Positions 16,762-24,936 of a stretch of DNA of 64,000 nucleotides are shown piece by piece. Numbering within the stretch: the stretch's first letter is position 1; each line of letters opens with the position of its first letter. Where the stretch lies: contig OY970352.1 in NCBI GenBank assembly GCA_963718105.1, forward strand, positions 3,968,001 through 4,032,000. The letters run 5' to 3'. Made by a program: the position numbers and the translations under genes. The notes under the pieces were generated by a model. The model was not told the DNA's origin. It did no database searches and was given only the letters and a program-made list of their open reading frames with translations. This DNA comes from DASYKT01 sp963718105 (lineage in GTDB: Bacteria > Acidobacteriota > Blastocatellia > Pyrinomonadales > Pyrinomonadaceae).

Positions 16762-16881
16762 CTTGTCAGTAGCGTCGGTGTTAGCCGATGCGTTCTTGTC
16801 AGTAGCGTCGGCGTTAGCCGATGCGTCTCTTATCAGAACTTACGCATCGGCTAACGCCGACGCTACTGGCCCGTACCCAAA
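16762..16881. repeat. GTCAGTAGCGTCGG repeats, two direct and one inverted
   Basis: Two head-to-tail units of about 33 bases (cttgtcagtagcgtcggtgt... and the next at 16795) are followed by an inverted unit (16851-16881, acgcatcggctaacgccgac). Together they can fold as a long hairpin. The same unit occurs at 4887. Confidence 0.85.
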
Positions 16882-16995
16882 CCACAAATAATACAAAACT
16901 CTGCTAACCCGGCTAACTCTGAAAACTCCGCCAATTCACCCAAATCCTCTCTCGCCATTCATACTCAATCGTAATATGATGAAGCTCTGTTTGCG

Positions 16996-17260
16996 GTGCG
17001 CGGGTCAAACCACACGGTTTGGGCTGTGCACGCCGGGCATGCTTGGCAGCCCGGGAGGCGGCTGAACCAAGGACTGCTGCCTCTGAAAGTCATAGCAAAC
17101 CCGCATCGTATGCTTTAGCGCTCTGCGGGCATAAACCCTGTATTTAAGGCTAGCCTGCGTTCTGCTCGTGACGTCAGGTGAAAAATTAATTCGGGCCAAC
17201 CGCTGCGAGGCCTGTTCCCGCCCGATTTCTCCTCGCATGTCGCGCTTGTAAAACCAAATG
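16996..17260 (+). other. candidate structured-RNA remnant (group II intron 5' part?)
   Basis: A GC-rich stretch begins gtgcgcgggtcaaaccacac and continues with acgccgggcatgcttggcag and a gcccgggaggcggctgaacc segment. This wording recalls the 5' end and domain I of bacterial group II introns, which start GUGCG. No domain V hairpin and no intron reverse transcriptase were seen, so if correct it is a degenerate 5' fragment. Small open frames on the minus strand here lack any protein signature and are not annotated. Confidence 0.25.
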
Positions 17261-17378
17261 AAAAACGGCTAAGCGTGTAGTACAGGATTTCATCTCCGCC
17301 TAAAAACCACGGATGGCCGCCGCGCGGTGAAGCGTCACCGCGAGTGGATCCCCGCCGCCGCAAACAGACCAAAAAAAC

Positions 17379-17515
17379 AAGTTTATAGAGTTTAGAGAGT
17401 CCGTAGAGTCTATTGAGTCTTGAGTCGAGTTTTTACGCAAGACTCTCTGGACTCTATAAACTCTCTAGACTCTATAAACTCTCTAAACTCTCTGGACTCT
17501 ATAGACTCTCTTCAG
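17379..17515. repeat. low-complexity TAGAGAG/CTCTATA repeats
   Basis: Short degenerate units such as agagtttagagagtccgtag on the left and actctataaactctctagac on the right form an imperfect inverted repeat. It ends the 970-base gap between crcB and the sigma factor gene. Confidence 0.75.
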
Positions 17516-17521
17516 AGTAAA

Positions 17522-17560
17522 ACGGCTTCCCTGTTACCAGAGAAGCCGCCGGAATAAAAC
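17522..17560 (-). terminator. intrinsic terminator of the sigma factor gene
   Basis: On the minus strand cggcttc and gaagccg form the stem and ttttactc follows. It lies about 30 bases beyond the stop of the sigma factor gene. Confidence 0.75.
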
Positions 17561-17588
17561 TATCATTGCTTAAGGAATAATTTCAGAA

Positions 17589-18260
17589 TTACCAGGTCAC
17601 CGGCACCAGTCTCGGGGCCGCTTTTTTCTTCAGCAAGCGGCGCAGTTTCAGGCGCGCTTTATGAAGCTGTGATTTCGAAGTACCGACCGAGCATCCCAAA
17701 AGCTTTGAGATCTCTTCGTGTTCGTAGCCTTCGATATCGTGGAGCACGAACACCGACCGGTAGCCCGGAGGCAACTGCTCGATCGCATTATCGAGCGCGA
17801 TCTTATCCACGATGCGCATGTGGCCCGGATTTTCCGTGCCCGACACGATCTGTTCCGGTGTGTCGCCTTCCTCGGTCGTTTTCTCAAACTTTACGCTTCG
17901 TTTGCGAAAGTGCATCAGGACCTGATTAACGGTCATCCTGTGCAGCCAGGTCGTAAAGGCTGAGTCTCCGCGGAAGCTGCCGATCTTCCTGTACAACTGG
18001 ATAAAAACTTCCTGTGTCAGGTCTTCGGCTTCGACCGGGTTTTGCAGCATTCTCAAACAAAGGCTGTAAACCCTGCGATGATGGCGGTTATAAAGCTCTT
18101 CAAAAGCCATCTTATCGCCCCACCCCGCGGCCTGTGCCAGCGAAATGTCGGTTTTTGTACCGTTTTCGGACGATTTATCCACGTCCTCAAAAGCTTCCTT
18201 TGCCGCAACTTCAATGTTCGCAGCGTTTTGTATTAAAGGATATGTTAAAACTTCAGTCAT
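17589..18260 (-). CDS. ECF-type RNA polymerase sigma factor
   Basis: 223 residues. After a 45-residue acidic leader come sigma region 2 (F-E-E-L-Y-N-R-H-H-R-R-V-Y, then D-L-T-Q-E-V-F-I-Q-L-Y and W-L-H-R-M-T-V-N) and region 4 (L-P-P-G-Y-R-S-V-F-V-L-H-D-I-E-G-Y-E-H-E-E-I-S-K-L-L-G, then S-Q-L-H-K-A-R). Regions 1 and 3 are absent, as in the extracytoplasmic-function group. No anti-sigma factor gene with a zinc motif is adjacent; the divergent gene at 18597 encodes a membrane-anchored protein and could be its partner or target, but nothing in the sequence proves it. Confidence 0.93.
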   Translation of the reverse strand: MTEVLTYPLIQNAANIEVAAKEAFEDVDKSSENGTKTDISLAQAAGWGDKMAFEELYNRHHRRVYSLCLRMLQNPVEAEDLTQEVFIQLYRKIGSFRGDSAFTTWLHRMTVNQVLMHFRKRSVKFEKTTEEGDTPEQIVSGTENPGHMRIVDKIALDNAIEQLPPGYRSVFVLHDIEGYEHEEISKLLGCSVGTSKSQLHKARLKLRRLLKKKAAPRLVPVTW

Positions 18261-18596
18261 TGTTTTCTACCCCCCTCGCCTGTTATATCTCAATTGCCGT
18301 GCCATAATTGAATTCGTTGCCCACGTAAATTCAGATTTGTTCAAAACGTCCTTTTTTATAAGGTTTTATGGGCATCTCATCACTGTGTCCCTTCATCTCA
18401 ACGATCACAATTGCTCAAATCGTGTACCTTTTCGCGCACGAAATATACCGTTTGAGTTGTTTTATGTATGCCCTCCATATTTATTTCACGTTATTAGACA
18501 AGTTTTAGCATCAAAAGTTCCGGGAAAACCTTTTGCCAAACCTTTGCCGGTACTTTTGGAAGAAGTAACGGGCGGGTGTTACTATCGCGGTTAAAG
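18261..18596. promoter_or_regulatory. divergent promoter region
   Basis: A 336-base AT-rich gap between the sigma factor gene (minus) and the gene at 18597 (plus). Both promoters must lie here. No clear ECF -35 GGAAC box could be fixed for either gene. Confidence 0.45.
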
Positions 18597-19364
18597 ATGT
18601 TTAGTTTAGTGTCAAAAGTATTGATTGCCTCTTTTTTTTCAGTCGTATTCTTCGCCGGTTCTTTCTCCGCACAAACCGCAATGATCGATGAAGTGGTGCA
18701 GGAGGTCTCAGAATCCGACAACGTGCCGGTGATAATGAAGCACTTGCCGGATTACGAAAAAGTGAAGGAAAGGGCAGTCTTTGCTTCCAGCTCGGAAGAA
18801 TTTCTCAAGGCGGTAAATAACCACTCTTTAGCAATTACCATCGCATTTACCCCCGGTACCGAGGCCGCCATCGCCGATTATGACGCCGGAAAACTGGCGA
18901 TCGTGGAATTTACCTCGCCGCAGTTGGCGACCGAGGCTGATGCAAAAATTCAGGCAGATCTGGGCCAAGCAGCCGCATCCGGGCAAAACGTTCCTGTTTA
19001 TCGCCGGATAGGAAACTACGCGGTTTTTGTCTTTAATTCCAGGGATGACGCGGCCGCGGCGGCGTTGATCGACCAGGTCAAATACGAGAAAGTAGTGCAG
19101 TGGCTCGGCCGCAATCCCCACATTCAGCAAAAGAAAGAGCGCGATACTGTCAGGACGACCTCCGAAGTAGTTTTAAACGCGATTCAGATAACGGGCTATA
19201 TCCTGCTGGTTACTCTGGCTATCGGGGGATTGGCGGGCTTTATGGTCTTTCGCTCGCGCAACCGTAGGCGCCTGCAGGCCGACACCTACACCGATGCCGG
19301 CGGGATGACGCGGCTTAACCTTGAAGCTTCACCGGTTTCCACGGATAAACTTCTTAATCAATAG
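18597..19364 (+). CDS. exported protein with C-terminal membrane helix (unknown)
   Basis: 255 residues from ATG 18597 (MFSLVSKVLI); a GTG 21 bases upstream is in frame. Signal peptide 1-25 (ending SFSAQ), a periplasmic mixed alpha/beta domain of about 170 residues (including Y-D-A-G-K-L-A-I-V-E-F and N-Y-A-V-F-V-F-N-S), one membrane helix near 195-220 (G-Y-I-L-L-V-T-L-A-I-G-G-L-A-G-F-M-V-F) followed by an R-N-R-R-R stop-transfer and a 35-residue cytosolic tail. No family was recognised. Its place opposite the sigma factor suggests a role in envelope sensing or as a regulon member. Confidence 0.75.
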   Translation: MFSLVSKVLIASFFSVVFFAGSFSAQTAMIDEVVQEVSESDNVPVIMKHLPDYEKVKERAVFASSSEEFLKAVNNHSLAITIAFTPGTEAAIADYDAGKLAIVEFTSPQLATEADAKIQADLGQAAASGQNVPVYRRIGNYAVFVFNSRDDAAAAALIDQVKYEKVVQWLGRNPHIQQKKERDTVRTTSEVVLNAIQITGYILLVTLAIGGLAGFMVFRSRNRRRLQADTYTDAGGMTRLNLEASPVSTDKLLNQ

Positions 19365-19410
19365 AATCCACTGCTGAAAATAAGAATTTAGAGGTTAAGT
19401 TAAATTGCAG

Positions 19411-19483
19411 TCAGGAAGGGTTGCTTGCACCCGCTCTTTTATCCAACTTTAAAAAGAAGCGGGCGCAAGCAACCCTTCCTGAC
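19411..19483. repeat. long inverted repeat (gtcaggaagggttgcttgca)
   Basis: The left arm gtcaggaagggttgcttgca extends into cccgct; the right arm agcgggcgcaagcaacccttcctgac returns it with one bulge. It lies between two convergent genes and could stop transcription both ways. Confidence 0.85.
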
Positions 19484-19513
19484 CTTGAGGTAATAAAATT
19501 TGTACTTTTAACT

Positions 19514-20632
19514 TTACGGCAGCGCTTCCACCAACCTGTCTATATCTTCCAGGTCATTAAAAAGATGCGGTGCTATTCGCAGGCGGCCTTCGCGGGCGGA
19601 GACGACGATCTTTTTAGTTTCTAATTGGTGATAGATATCGTTCGCATTCATTCCTCCGCGATGGTTAAGGCAGACGATCTGCGATCTTTCACCAGGCGCG
19701 CGCGAACTTACGATCTCGTAATTCTTTCCCTGCAGGCTGTCGCAAAGATGATCGGTCAATAGCGCCAGATGGCTCTCGATATTTTCTATTCCGACCGAGC
19801 GCAGCAGTTCCAGGCTGTTGGTCAACCCGAAATAAAGCGCGTTCGGCCCGGTACCGGTTTCCCACGCCAGGGCGTTGTTGTACCAGTGGCTCTGGCTGTT
19901 GCTGAACTGCTCCCAGCCCTCGACGCTGGTCCAACCTACCAATGTCGGTTCGATAACTTCACGCGCGCGGTCCGAAAGATACATTATCCCGCAGCCTTCC
20001 GGCGCGCAGAGCCACTTGTGGCTGCTGCCGGCCGCGGCGTCGACAAATTCCATATCGAAAGTTTTGGCGCCGAAAGCCTGGATAAAATCGACGATAAAAA
20101 GCGCCCCGTGCTGCCGGGCTGCCTGGCCGATACGCCGCAGATCGGCGCTGTAACCCGAACCGTATTGCACCGCGCTGATCGCGACCACGCGCGTTCGTTC
20201 ATTTATCAGCGAGATAAATTCATCGAGATCGATGCGGCCTTCACGTTCCGGGCAAAGCCTGATCTCGACGCCAAGCTGGTCGCGGATCCGCCGCCACGGA
20301 TAAAAATTGGAAGGAAACTCTCTTTCAAAGCTGACAATATTGTCGCCGCTTTGCCACGAGACGCCGTTTGCCAGCGCGGACAGCCCGTCCGAGGTGTTTC
20401 GCATAAACGCGATCTGCTCCGGACGCACTTTTAGCAGCCCGGCGATGATCTCACGCGCGCGCTGTTTATTACTCAGCCATTTCATGAAATGGGTCGAGCC
20501 GTTGTACATCACGTCCTGCAGCGCGGAATTAACCTCTTTAACGGTCGTCCACGGCAGCGGCGCCACCGCCGCGCTGTTCAGATAGACGTAGTCTTTAGTA
20601 ATGGGGAAAAGATGGCGGACGTTTTCGTTCAT
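19514..20632 (-). CDS. class V aminotransferase (cysteine-desulfurase-like PLP enzyme)
   Basis: 372 residues from ATG 20632 (MNENVRHLFP). Further upstream frame reads into a dispersed palindrome and is unlikely to be coding. The fold type I core is clear: Y-V-Y-L-N-S-A-A-V-A-P at the start, M-R-N-T-S-D-G-L (phosphate cup), V-D-F-I-Q-A-F-G (Asp contacting the ring), and the PLP lysine in S-S-H-K-W-L-C-A-P-E-G. The C-terminal domain ends R-I-A-P-H-L-F-N-D-L-E-D-I. Members of this branch include NifS/IscS-like, kynureninase-like and isopenicillin-epimerase-like enzymes; no catalytic-loop Cys of desulfurases is obvious, so the substrate is open. Confidence 0.88.
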   Translation of the reverse strand: MNENVRHLFPITKDYVYLNSAAVAPLPWTTVKEVNSALQDVMYNGSTHFMKWLSNKQRAREIIAGLLKVRPEQIAFMRNTSDGLSALANGVSWQSGDNIVSFEREFPSNFYPWRRIRDQLGVEIRLCPEREGRIDLDEFISLINERTRVVAISAVQYGSGYSADLRRIGQAARQHGALFIVDFIQAFGAKTFDMEFVDAAAGSSHKWLCAPEGCGIMYLSDRAREVIEPTLVGWTSVEGWEQFSNSQSHWYNNALAWETGTGPNALYFGLTNSLELLRSVGIENIESHLALLTDHLCDSLQGKNYEIVSSRAPGERSQIVCLNHRGGMNANDIYHQLETKKIVVSAREGRLRIAPHLFNDLEDIDRLVEALP

Positions 20633-20637
20633 AATTA

Positions 20638-20712
20638 TGGAGCGCGGGCATCCTTGCCCGCAAAGGCCGCTTGGCGGCCTGGCACGCACCCGCTGACGCA
20701 GGCGCTACTGAC
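20638..20712. repeat. GCGGGCATCCTTGCCCGC palindrome
   Basis: Reads ggagcgcgggcatccttgcc, then a second small palindrome (ggccgcttggcggcc), then a gctgacgcaggcgctactgac piece related to the GTCAGTAGCG family. It directly precedes the start of the aminotransferase gene on the minus strand. Confidence 0.75.
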
Positions 20713-20813
20713 AAAACCCCTTTGACAAAACAAGCCGAATAAGGCAAATTTTGAACTGGTGAAAGGTGACTTCCAACCCCTGACGGCTGGTTTTCATCAT
20801 AACTCGCGCGCGT

Positions 20814-21569
20814 ATGTTCGGCTTTAATAATAAACCAAAATCCCCGTTCGGTTCTATCTCGATAGATGACGACCCTTCGATAGACGTGCAGCGTCTGAAA
20901 AAGGATTCGCGGCGCGGGCTCTGGGCGGAAATATTTTTGCTTTTTCGCGACATCCTGCTGGTGCTGACGGTGATGATACTTTTTGGAGTTTTCGTCGCCC
21001 AGCCGGTGGTGGTAGACGGCGAATCGATGCTGCCCAATCTGCACAACGGCGAGCGCCTGCTGGTCAATAAACTCATTTATTACAAATTCCCCAGCCTGGA
21101 ACCTTACGGCTGGACCAAACTGGAACGCGGCGACATCGTCGTCTTCTGGTGGCCGAACGATCCGGAAAAAAGTTTTGTCAAACGCCTGATAGCCTTCCCT
21201 GAGGAAAGGGTTGAGATCCGAAATGGCGTGGTTTTCATAAATGACAAGGAATTGCAGGAACCTTATCTGGACACTGCGCTAAACGAAAATCATACTAATA
21301 TGGCGCCCGTCACGGTCAAGCAGCACCAGTATTTCGTGCTGGGCGACAATCGCGACAATTCCTCTGATTCGCATATCTGGGGACAGGTGCCTGAAAAGTA
21401 TGTCTACGGCAAAGTGTTCTTTCGCTACTGGATGCCTTCAAATGTCGGATTTATCGTGCGCGGCGCCAGCGATTTCAAAGACCAGCCCGGCAATGAACGC
21501 AACGAACGCAATGAAAACCAATATCGTCCCCCCGGCAGCCGTGAGGGCCAGGATAGCCGCAACGAATGA
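20814..21569 (+). CDS. lepB: signal peptidase I
   Basis: 251 residues. One membrane helix at about 40-62 follows a 38-residue charged cytosolic N-terminus. Catalytic parts: Ser in V-D-G-E-S-M-L-P (about 71), Lys in S-F-V-K-R-L-I (about 122), and the box G-D-N-R-D-N-S-S-D-S-H-I-W-G. The enzyme cleaves signal peptides of exported proteins at the outer face of the inner membrane. The tail after about residue 225 is hydrophilic and repetitive (N-E-R-N-E-R-N-E-N). The last four bases overlap the carA start (ATGA), so the two are translationally coupled. Confidence 0.96.
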   Translation: MFGFNNKPKSPFGSISIDDDPSIDVQRLKKDSRRGLWAEIFLLFRDILLVLTVMILFGVFVAQPVVVDGESMLPNLHNGERLLVNKLIYYKFPSLEPYGWTKLERGDIVVFWWPNDPEKSFVKRLIAFPEERVEIRNGVVFINDKELQEPYLDTALNENHTNMAPVTVKQHQYFVLGDNRDNSSDSHIWGQVPEKYVYGKVFFRYWMPSNVGFIVRGASDFKDQPGNERNERNENQYRPPGSREGQDSRNE

Positions 21570-22663
21570 ATCTCTATAAACCCGCATTACTAGTTCTCGA
21601 AGACGGACGCGCGTTTCGCGGGCGTTCGTGGGGGGCCGACAGTGAGATCTGCGGCGAAGTTGTTTTTAACACCTCCATGACCGGTTATCAGGAGATCCTG
21701 ACCGACCCTTCCTATGCCGGGCAGATCGTCTGCATGACCTATCCGCTGATCGGCAATTACGGAACGACCGGTGAAGATGCCGAATCGCGCCGCCCGTGGG
21801 TTGAAGGTTTTATTGTCCGTGAGGCCAGCCCGGCGATGTCCAATTGGCGGGCCGAAGAAACCCTGGATACCTACCTGAAGCGCTGGAACATTCCCGCTAT
21901 CGAACACATCGACACACGCGCTCTGGTGCGCCACATTCGCGATAAAGGCGCGATGCGTGCCTGTTTGTCTTCGGTCGACCTCGATGTAGAGAGCTTATTA
22001 AACAAGGCGCGCACTTCGCCGGAGATGAATAACCTCGAGCTGGCCAGCCGCGTCACGACACCGGAAAAGTACAGCTTTGAAGCCTTCGGCGAAGAAAAGC
22101 ACCACCTTATCTGTTATGACTTTGGCGTAAAGGCCAATTCCCTGCGCGAGTTTGCCAAACAGGGCTGCCGCCTGACCGTCGTCCCGGAAAATACCGGCGC
22201 TGAAGAGATCTTTGCTCTTAAACCCGACGGTGTTTTTCTTTCAAACGGGCCCGGTGATCCCGGTTCGATGCAGCCGGTGGTTGAAGAAATAAAAAAAGTG
22301 GTCGATGCGGGCGTGCCGACATTTGGTATTTGCCTGGGCCATCAGATCCTGGGACAGGTTTTTGGCGGAAGCACTTATAAACTAAAATTTGGCCATCGCG
22401 GCGGCAACCAACCGGTGATGGATCTGCCCCACGACAAGATCGAGATCACTTCGCACAATCACGGATTCGCCGTCGATGCCGATAGCTTGCCGGAAGACGT
22501 CGAGGTCACGCATCTCAATCTCAACGACAAATGCGTCGAAGGAATGCGGCACAAACACCTGCCCGTTTTTTCCGTGCAATACCACCCTGAAGCCGCCCCC
22601 GGCCCCCACGACGCCGAAGATTATTTCAAGCGGTTTGTGGAATTAATAGAATCAAGCAAATAA
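21566..22663 (+). CDS. carA: carbamoyl-phosphate synthase small subunit
   Basis: 365 residues, full length. The N-terminal CPSase domain has G-R-A-F-R-G-R-S-W-G and F-N-T-S-M-T-G-Y-Q-E-I-L-T-D-P-S-Y; the C-terminal class I glutamine amidotransferase has the nucleophile Cys in F-G-I-C-L-G-H-Q-I-L-G (about 255) and the His/Glu pair in Y-H-P-E-A-A-P-G-P. It supplies ammonia to CarB for arginine and pyrimidine synthesis. carB is not adjacent; the gene is followed at once by a palindromic repeat array. Confidence 0.97.
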   Translation: MNLYKPALLVLEDGRAFRGRSWGADSEICGEVVFNTSMTGYQEILTDPSYAGQIVCMTYPLIGNYGTTGEDAESRRPWVEGFIVREASPAMSNWRAEETLDTYLKRWNIPAIEHIDTRALVRHIRDKGAMRACLSSVDLDVESLLNKARTSPEMNNLELASRVTTPEKYSFEAFGEEKHHLICYDFGVKANSLREFAKQGCRLTVVPENTGAEEIFALKPDGVFLSNGPGDPGSMQPVVEEIKKVVDAGVPTFGICLGHQILGQVFGGSTYKLKFGHRGGNQPVMDLPHDKIEITSHNHGFAVDADSLPEDVEVTHLNLNDKCVEGMRHKHLPVFSVQYHPEAAPGPHDAEDYFKRFVELIESSK

Positions 22664-22665
22664 TT

Positions 22666-22891
22666 GGAGCGCGGACGTCTCGTCCGCAGACATCGCTTGC
22701 CTTGGAGCGCGGACGTCCCGTCCGCAGACGTCGCTTGCTTTGGAGCGCGGACGTCTCGTCCGCAGACGTCGCTTGCTTTGGAGCGCGGACGTCCCGTCCG
22801 CAGACGTCGCTTGCTTGGAGCGCGGACGTCCCATCCGCAAACGTCGCTTGCTTTGGAGCGCGGACGTCCCGTCCGCAGACGTCGCTTGCGA
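22666..22891 (+). repeat. six-unit tandem array of the 38-bp GGAGCGCGGACGTC palindrome
   Basis: Units start at 22666, 22704, 22742, 22780, 22817 and 22855, so the period is 38 bases (37 once). Each unit reads ggagcgcggacgtcccgtcc then gcagacgtcgcttgcttt, with a few changes (t/c in the loop; one cat for cgt). Each carries the palindrome gcggacgtcccgtccgc and could form its own hairpin. Unlike CRISPR there are no unique spacers. It lies between carA and the REP-associated transposase. Confidence 0.93.
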
Positions 22892-22984
22892 CGTAGAAGA
22901 TATTTCAATCGTGTGCAACGATCTTTGCCAGTATCTGCAGTTGTCTTCTCTGTATTCATCACTTCAACGTGAAATTAAATTAAA

Positions 22985-23037
22985 ATCATTTAGATTGTCT
23001 TCGACAATCTTTGCGGACGGGACGTCCGCGCTCCCGG
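22985..23037 (-). repeat. inverted palindrome at the left edge of the transposase gene
   Basis: Contains attgtcttcgacaatctttg followed by cggacgggacgtccgcgctcc. The same combination occurs at 23686-23731, at the right edge of the transposase. The start ATG of the transposase is two bases after this repeat. Confidence 0.85.
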
Positions 23038-23038
23038 T

Positions 23039-23676
23039 ATGACCGACTCCCAAACTCCAAGAGGCTGGCACAGCCGCGGATATTTACCGCACTTTGATGG
23101 CGGCGAGATTTTGCAATTCATCACATTGCATCTCGGCGACGCATTACCACAAAGTGTTTGGTTAAGATGGAAAGCCGAACTCGAACAGGAAAAAGATGAG
23201 CAGGCAAAGCTCGTTCTATATCAACGTTTTGAAAATTACCTGGATGAGGGATACGGCGAGTGTCATTTAGCAAAAAGGACGATATTGCCGGCCTGATGCA
23301 GAAGTCTATACTGCATTTTGACGCACCGCGTTACAAACTGCTCTCGTGGGCGATCATGCCCAATCATATTCATTTTTTAATGAGACCAATTGAAAATCAT
23401 CTTCTTTCGGAAATCATGAAGAACTTTAAGTCGTATATCGCACACGAAGCTAATAAATTGTTAAACAGGTCTGGAAAATTTTGGCAAGAAGACTATTTCG
23501 ACCGCTATATCCGAAACTATAAGCACTACGAAAATACGCTTTTCTATATAGAAAACAATCCGGTCAAAGCACATCTGTGTAAAAAAGCGAGCGATTGGAA
23601 ATATGGAAGTGCTTATAGTCGGAGCGCGGACGTCTCGTCCGCAAACGTTGCTGGCGACGTAGAAGAATCAAACTAA
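23039..23676 (+). pseudogene. REP-associated tyrosine transposase (Y1 type) requiring a -1 frameshift
   Basis: Two overlapping frames make one protein of about 210 residues. Frame one (23039-23296) encodes R-G-W-H-S-R-G-Y-L-P-H-F-D-G-G, the typical opening of RAYT proteins of this group; frame two continues to 23676 with M-P-N-H-I-H-F-L-M (the metal-binding HxH) and I-R-N-Y-K-H-Y-E-N-T-L-F-Y-I-E-N-N-P-V-K-A, which holds the catalytic Tyr. A one-base backward shift at the run gcaaaaagg (23270-23278) joins them to give H-L-A-K-K-D-D-I-A-G-L. RAYTs are housekeeping-like, single-stranded-DNA transposases linked to REP palindromes. The last 20 residues are encoded by the palindromic repeat itself. 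Either programmed frameshift, decay, or a base error. Confidence 0.85.
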
Positions 23677-23735
23677 AGGCTTTTTTAGTTTGTCTTCGAC
23701 AATCTTTGCGGACGGGACGTCCGCGCTCCCAGCTA
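23620..23735. repeat. palindrome pair at the right edge of the transposase gene
   Basis: The left half ggagcgcggacgtctcgtcc plus gctggcgacgtagaaga mirrors the end of the 22855 unit; the right half (gtcttcgacaatctttgcgg, then acgggacgtccgcgctcc) mirrors 22985-23037. The unit overlaps the 3' ends of two convergent genes. Confidence 0.85.
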
Positions 23736-24906
23736 TCGCTGGTTCGCCTTCGAGGAAATTTGCCATTAAGGTCGTCCGGCCGGTTATCCAGAGGATGTGT
23801 TTATATAGCACGGCCAGGATCGCCACCACCGGGATGGACAGGAATATTCCCACCACTCCGGCGATTTCTGCGCCGGCCAGAACAGCCAGGATGATCGCGA
23901 TCGGATGAAGATGTATTCCTTCGCGGACAATGCGCGGATAGGTCACATAATCATGTACGCCGCGCAGGACCGTGAGAAATATCCCAACATTGAGCGCTTG
24001 CCAGGGAGAATAGAAAAGACATATCGAGACGGTGATCAGACCGATGATCAGCGGCCCGACCAATGGGACAAATTCCAGCGCGCCGGCGATTATACCCAGC
24101 AGCAAAGCATAGGGAACCCCCAGAATATAAAATGCGATCGTGCACACCGTGCCGATCAGCAGGCACGAGATAAGCTGTGCGCGCGTGTAGGCCGCCAGTG
24201 TCCGGTTCAGATCGTAAAAAAAGACCTCGGCCTGGTAGCGCCATCGCCCGGCGGGAAACAGTCCCAGCGCCGCCACCTTGAATTCGTTTATGTCTTTTAA
24301 GAAAAAGAAGGCGATCACCGGTATCAGCACCAGCCACGGCAGATAAGGCACCAGGGTGGTAAGAAAATTTCCCGCGCCGGCCGCTATGTTTTCTCCCAGA
24401 TCGGCCAGCAGGGTCTGCGCCCGATCATTTATCGCCTCGCGCACTTTTTCCGGGATCGGGTAACTCCTGTAGCGCTCGCTCAGGTCGTTCATCCGGTTGC
24501 GCACGGCCTCGGAATAACCGGGAAAAGCGTTGGTAAATTCGCGAAACTGGTCGCTGATGCGCGGCGCGAGATAGGAAATGAAAAGCGTCAGAACTGTAAA
24601 AACCGCCAGGTAGGCGACCACTATCGCCAGCCAGCGCGGCATAAATTTGACGAGCCCGCGTTTTTTGAACGGCCGCCGGATGAGTTTAACGAGCGGGTCG
24701 ATCAGGTAGCCGAAAAAGACGGCCAGGATAACCAGCAGGATCAGATTGTGCAGAGAGTAGAGAAGAAATCCGAGCAGGGCGACGAGCAGCAGTATCACCA
24801 AAGTAACAACCACCACGCGGCTGACCGAGCGCACAGCCGGTGTAGAAGGGTCGAAAAAGACCCTTCTCTCGGTTTTATTATTTTCCTGCGGCTCGGGTTC
24901 GGTCAT
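23668..24906 (-). CDS. AI-2E family permease (PerM/TqsA-like)
   Basis: 412 residues with seven to eight membrane helices: a pair near 28-75, one near 85-110, a soluble helical region (about 110-185) and a C-terminal helix bundle with P-Y-L-P-W-L-V-L-I-P-V-I-A-F-F-F-L-K-D and L-E-F-V-P-L-V-G-P-L-I, both typical of the AI-2E transporter family. Members export small molecules or exchange ions; which applies here is unknown. The last 25 residues (G-S-A-D-V-P-S-A-K-I-V-E-D...) are encoded by the dispersed palindrome shared with the transposase, so the natural C-terminus has been replaced by repeat sequence. Confidence 0.9.
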   Translation of the reverse strand: MTEPEPQENNKTERRVFFDPSTPAVRSVSRVVVVTLVILLLVALLGFLLYSLHNLILLVILAVFFGYLIDPLVKLIRRPFKKRGLVKFMPRWLAIVVAYLAVFTVLTLFISYLAPRISDQFREFTNAFPGYSEAVRNRMNDLSERYRSYPIPEKVREAINDRAQTLLADLGENIAAGAGNFLTTLVPYLPWLVLIPVIAFFFLKDINEFKVAALGLFPAGRWRYQAEVFFYDLNRTLAAYTRAQLISCLLIGTVCTIAFYILGVPYALLLGIIAGALEFVPLVGPLIIGLITVSICLFYSPWQALNVGIFLTVLRGVHDYVTYPRIVREGIHLHPIAIILAVLAGAEIAGVVGIFLSIPVVAILAVLYKHILWITGRTTLMANFLEGEPAIAGSADVPSAKIVEDKLKKPLV

Positions 24907-24936
24907 TATAGGGATCGGCTAAAACAGTTAATCGCC

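Noticed and set aside
17005..17372. Small minus-strand genes in the crcB-sigma gap
   Set aside because: The open frames are Arg/Ser-rich with no ribosome site or domain, and they overlap sequence that looks like structured RNA or repeats.
22666..22891. CRISPR array
   Set aside because: The 38-base unit repeats head to tail without unique spacers, each unit is a palindrome of the dispersed family, and no cas genes are present.
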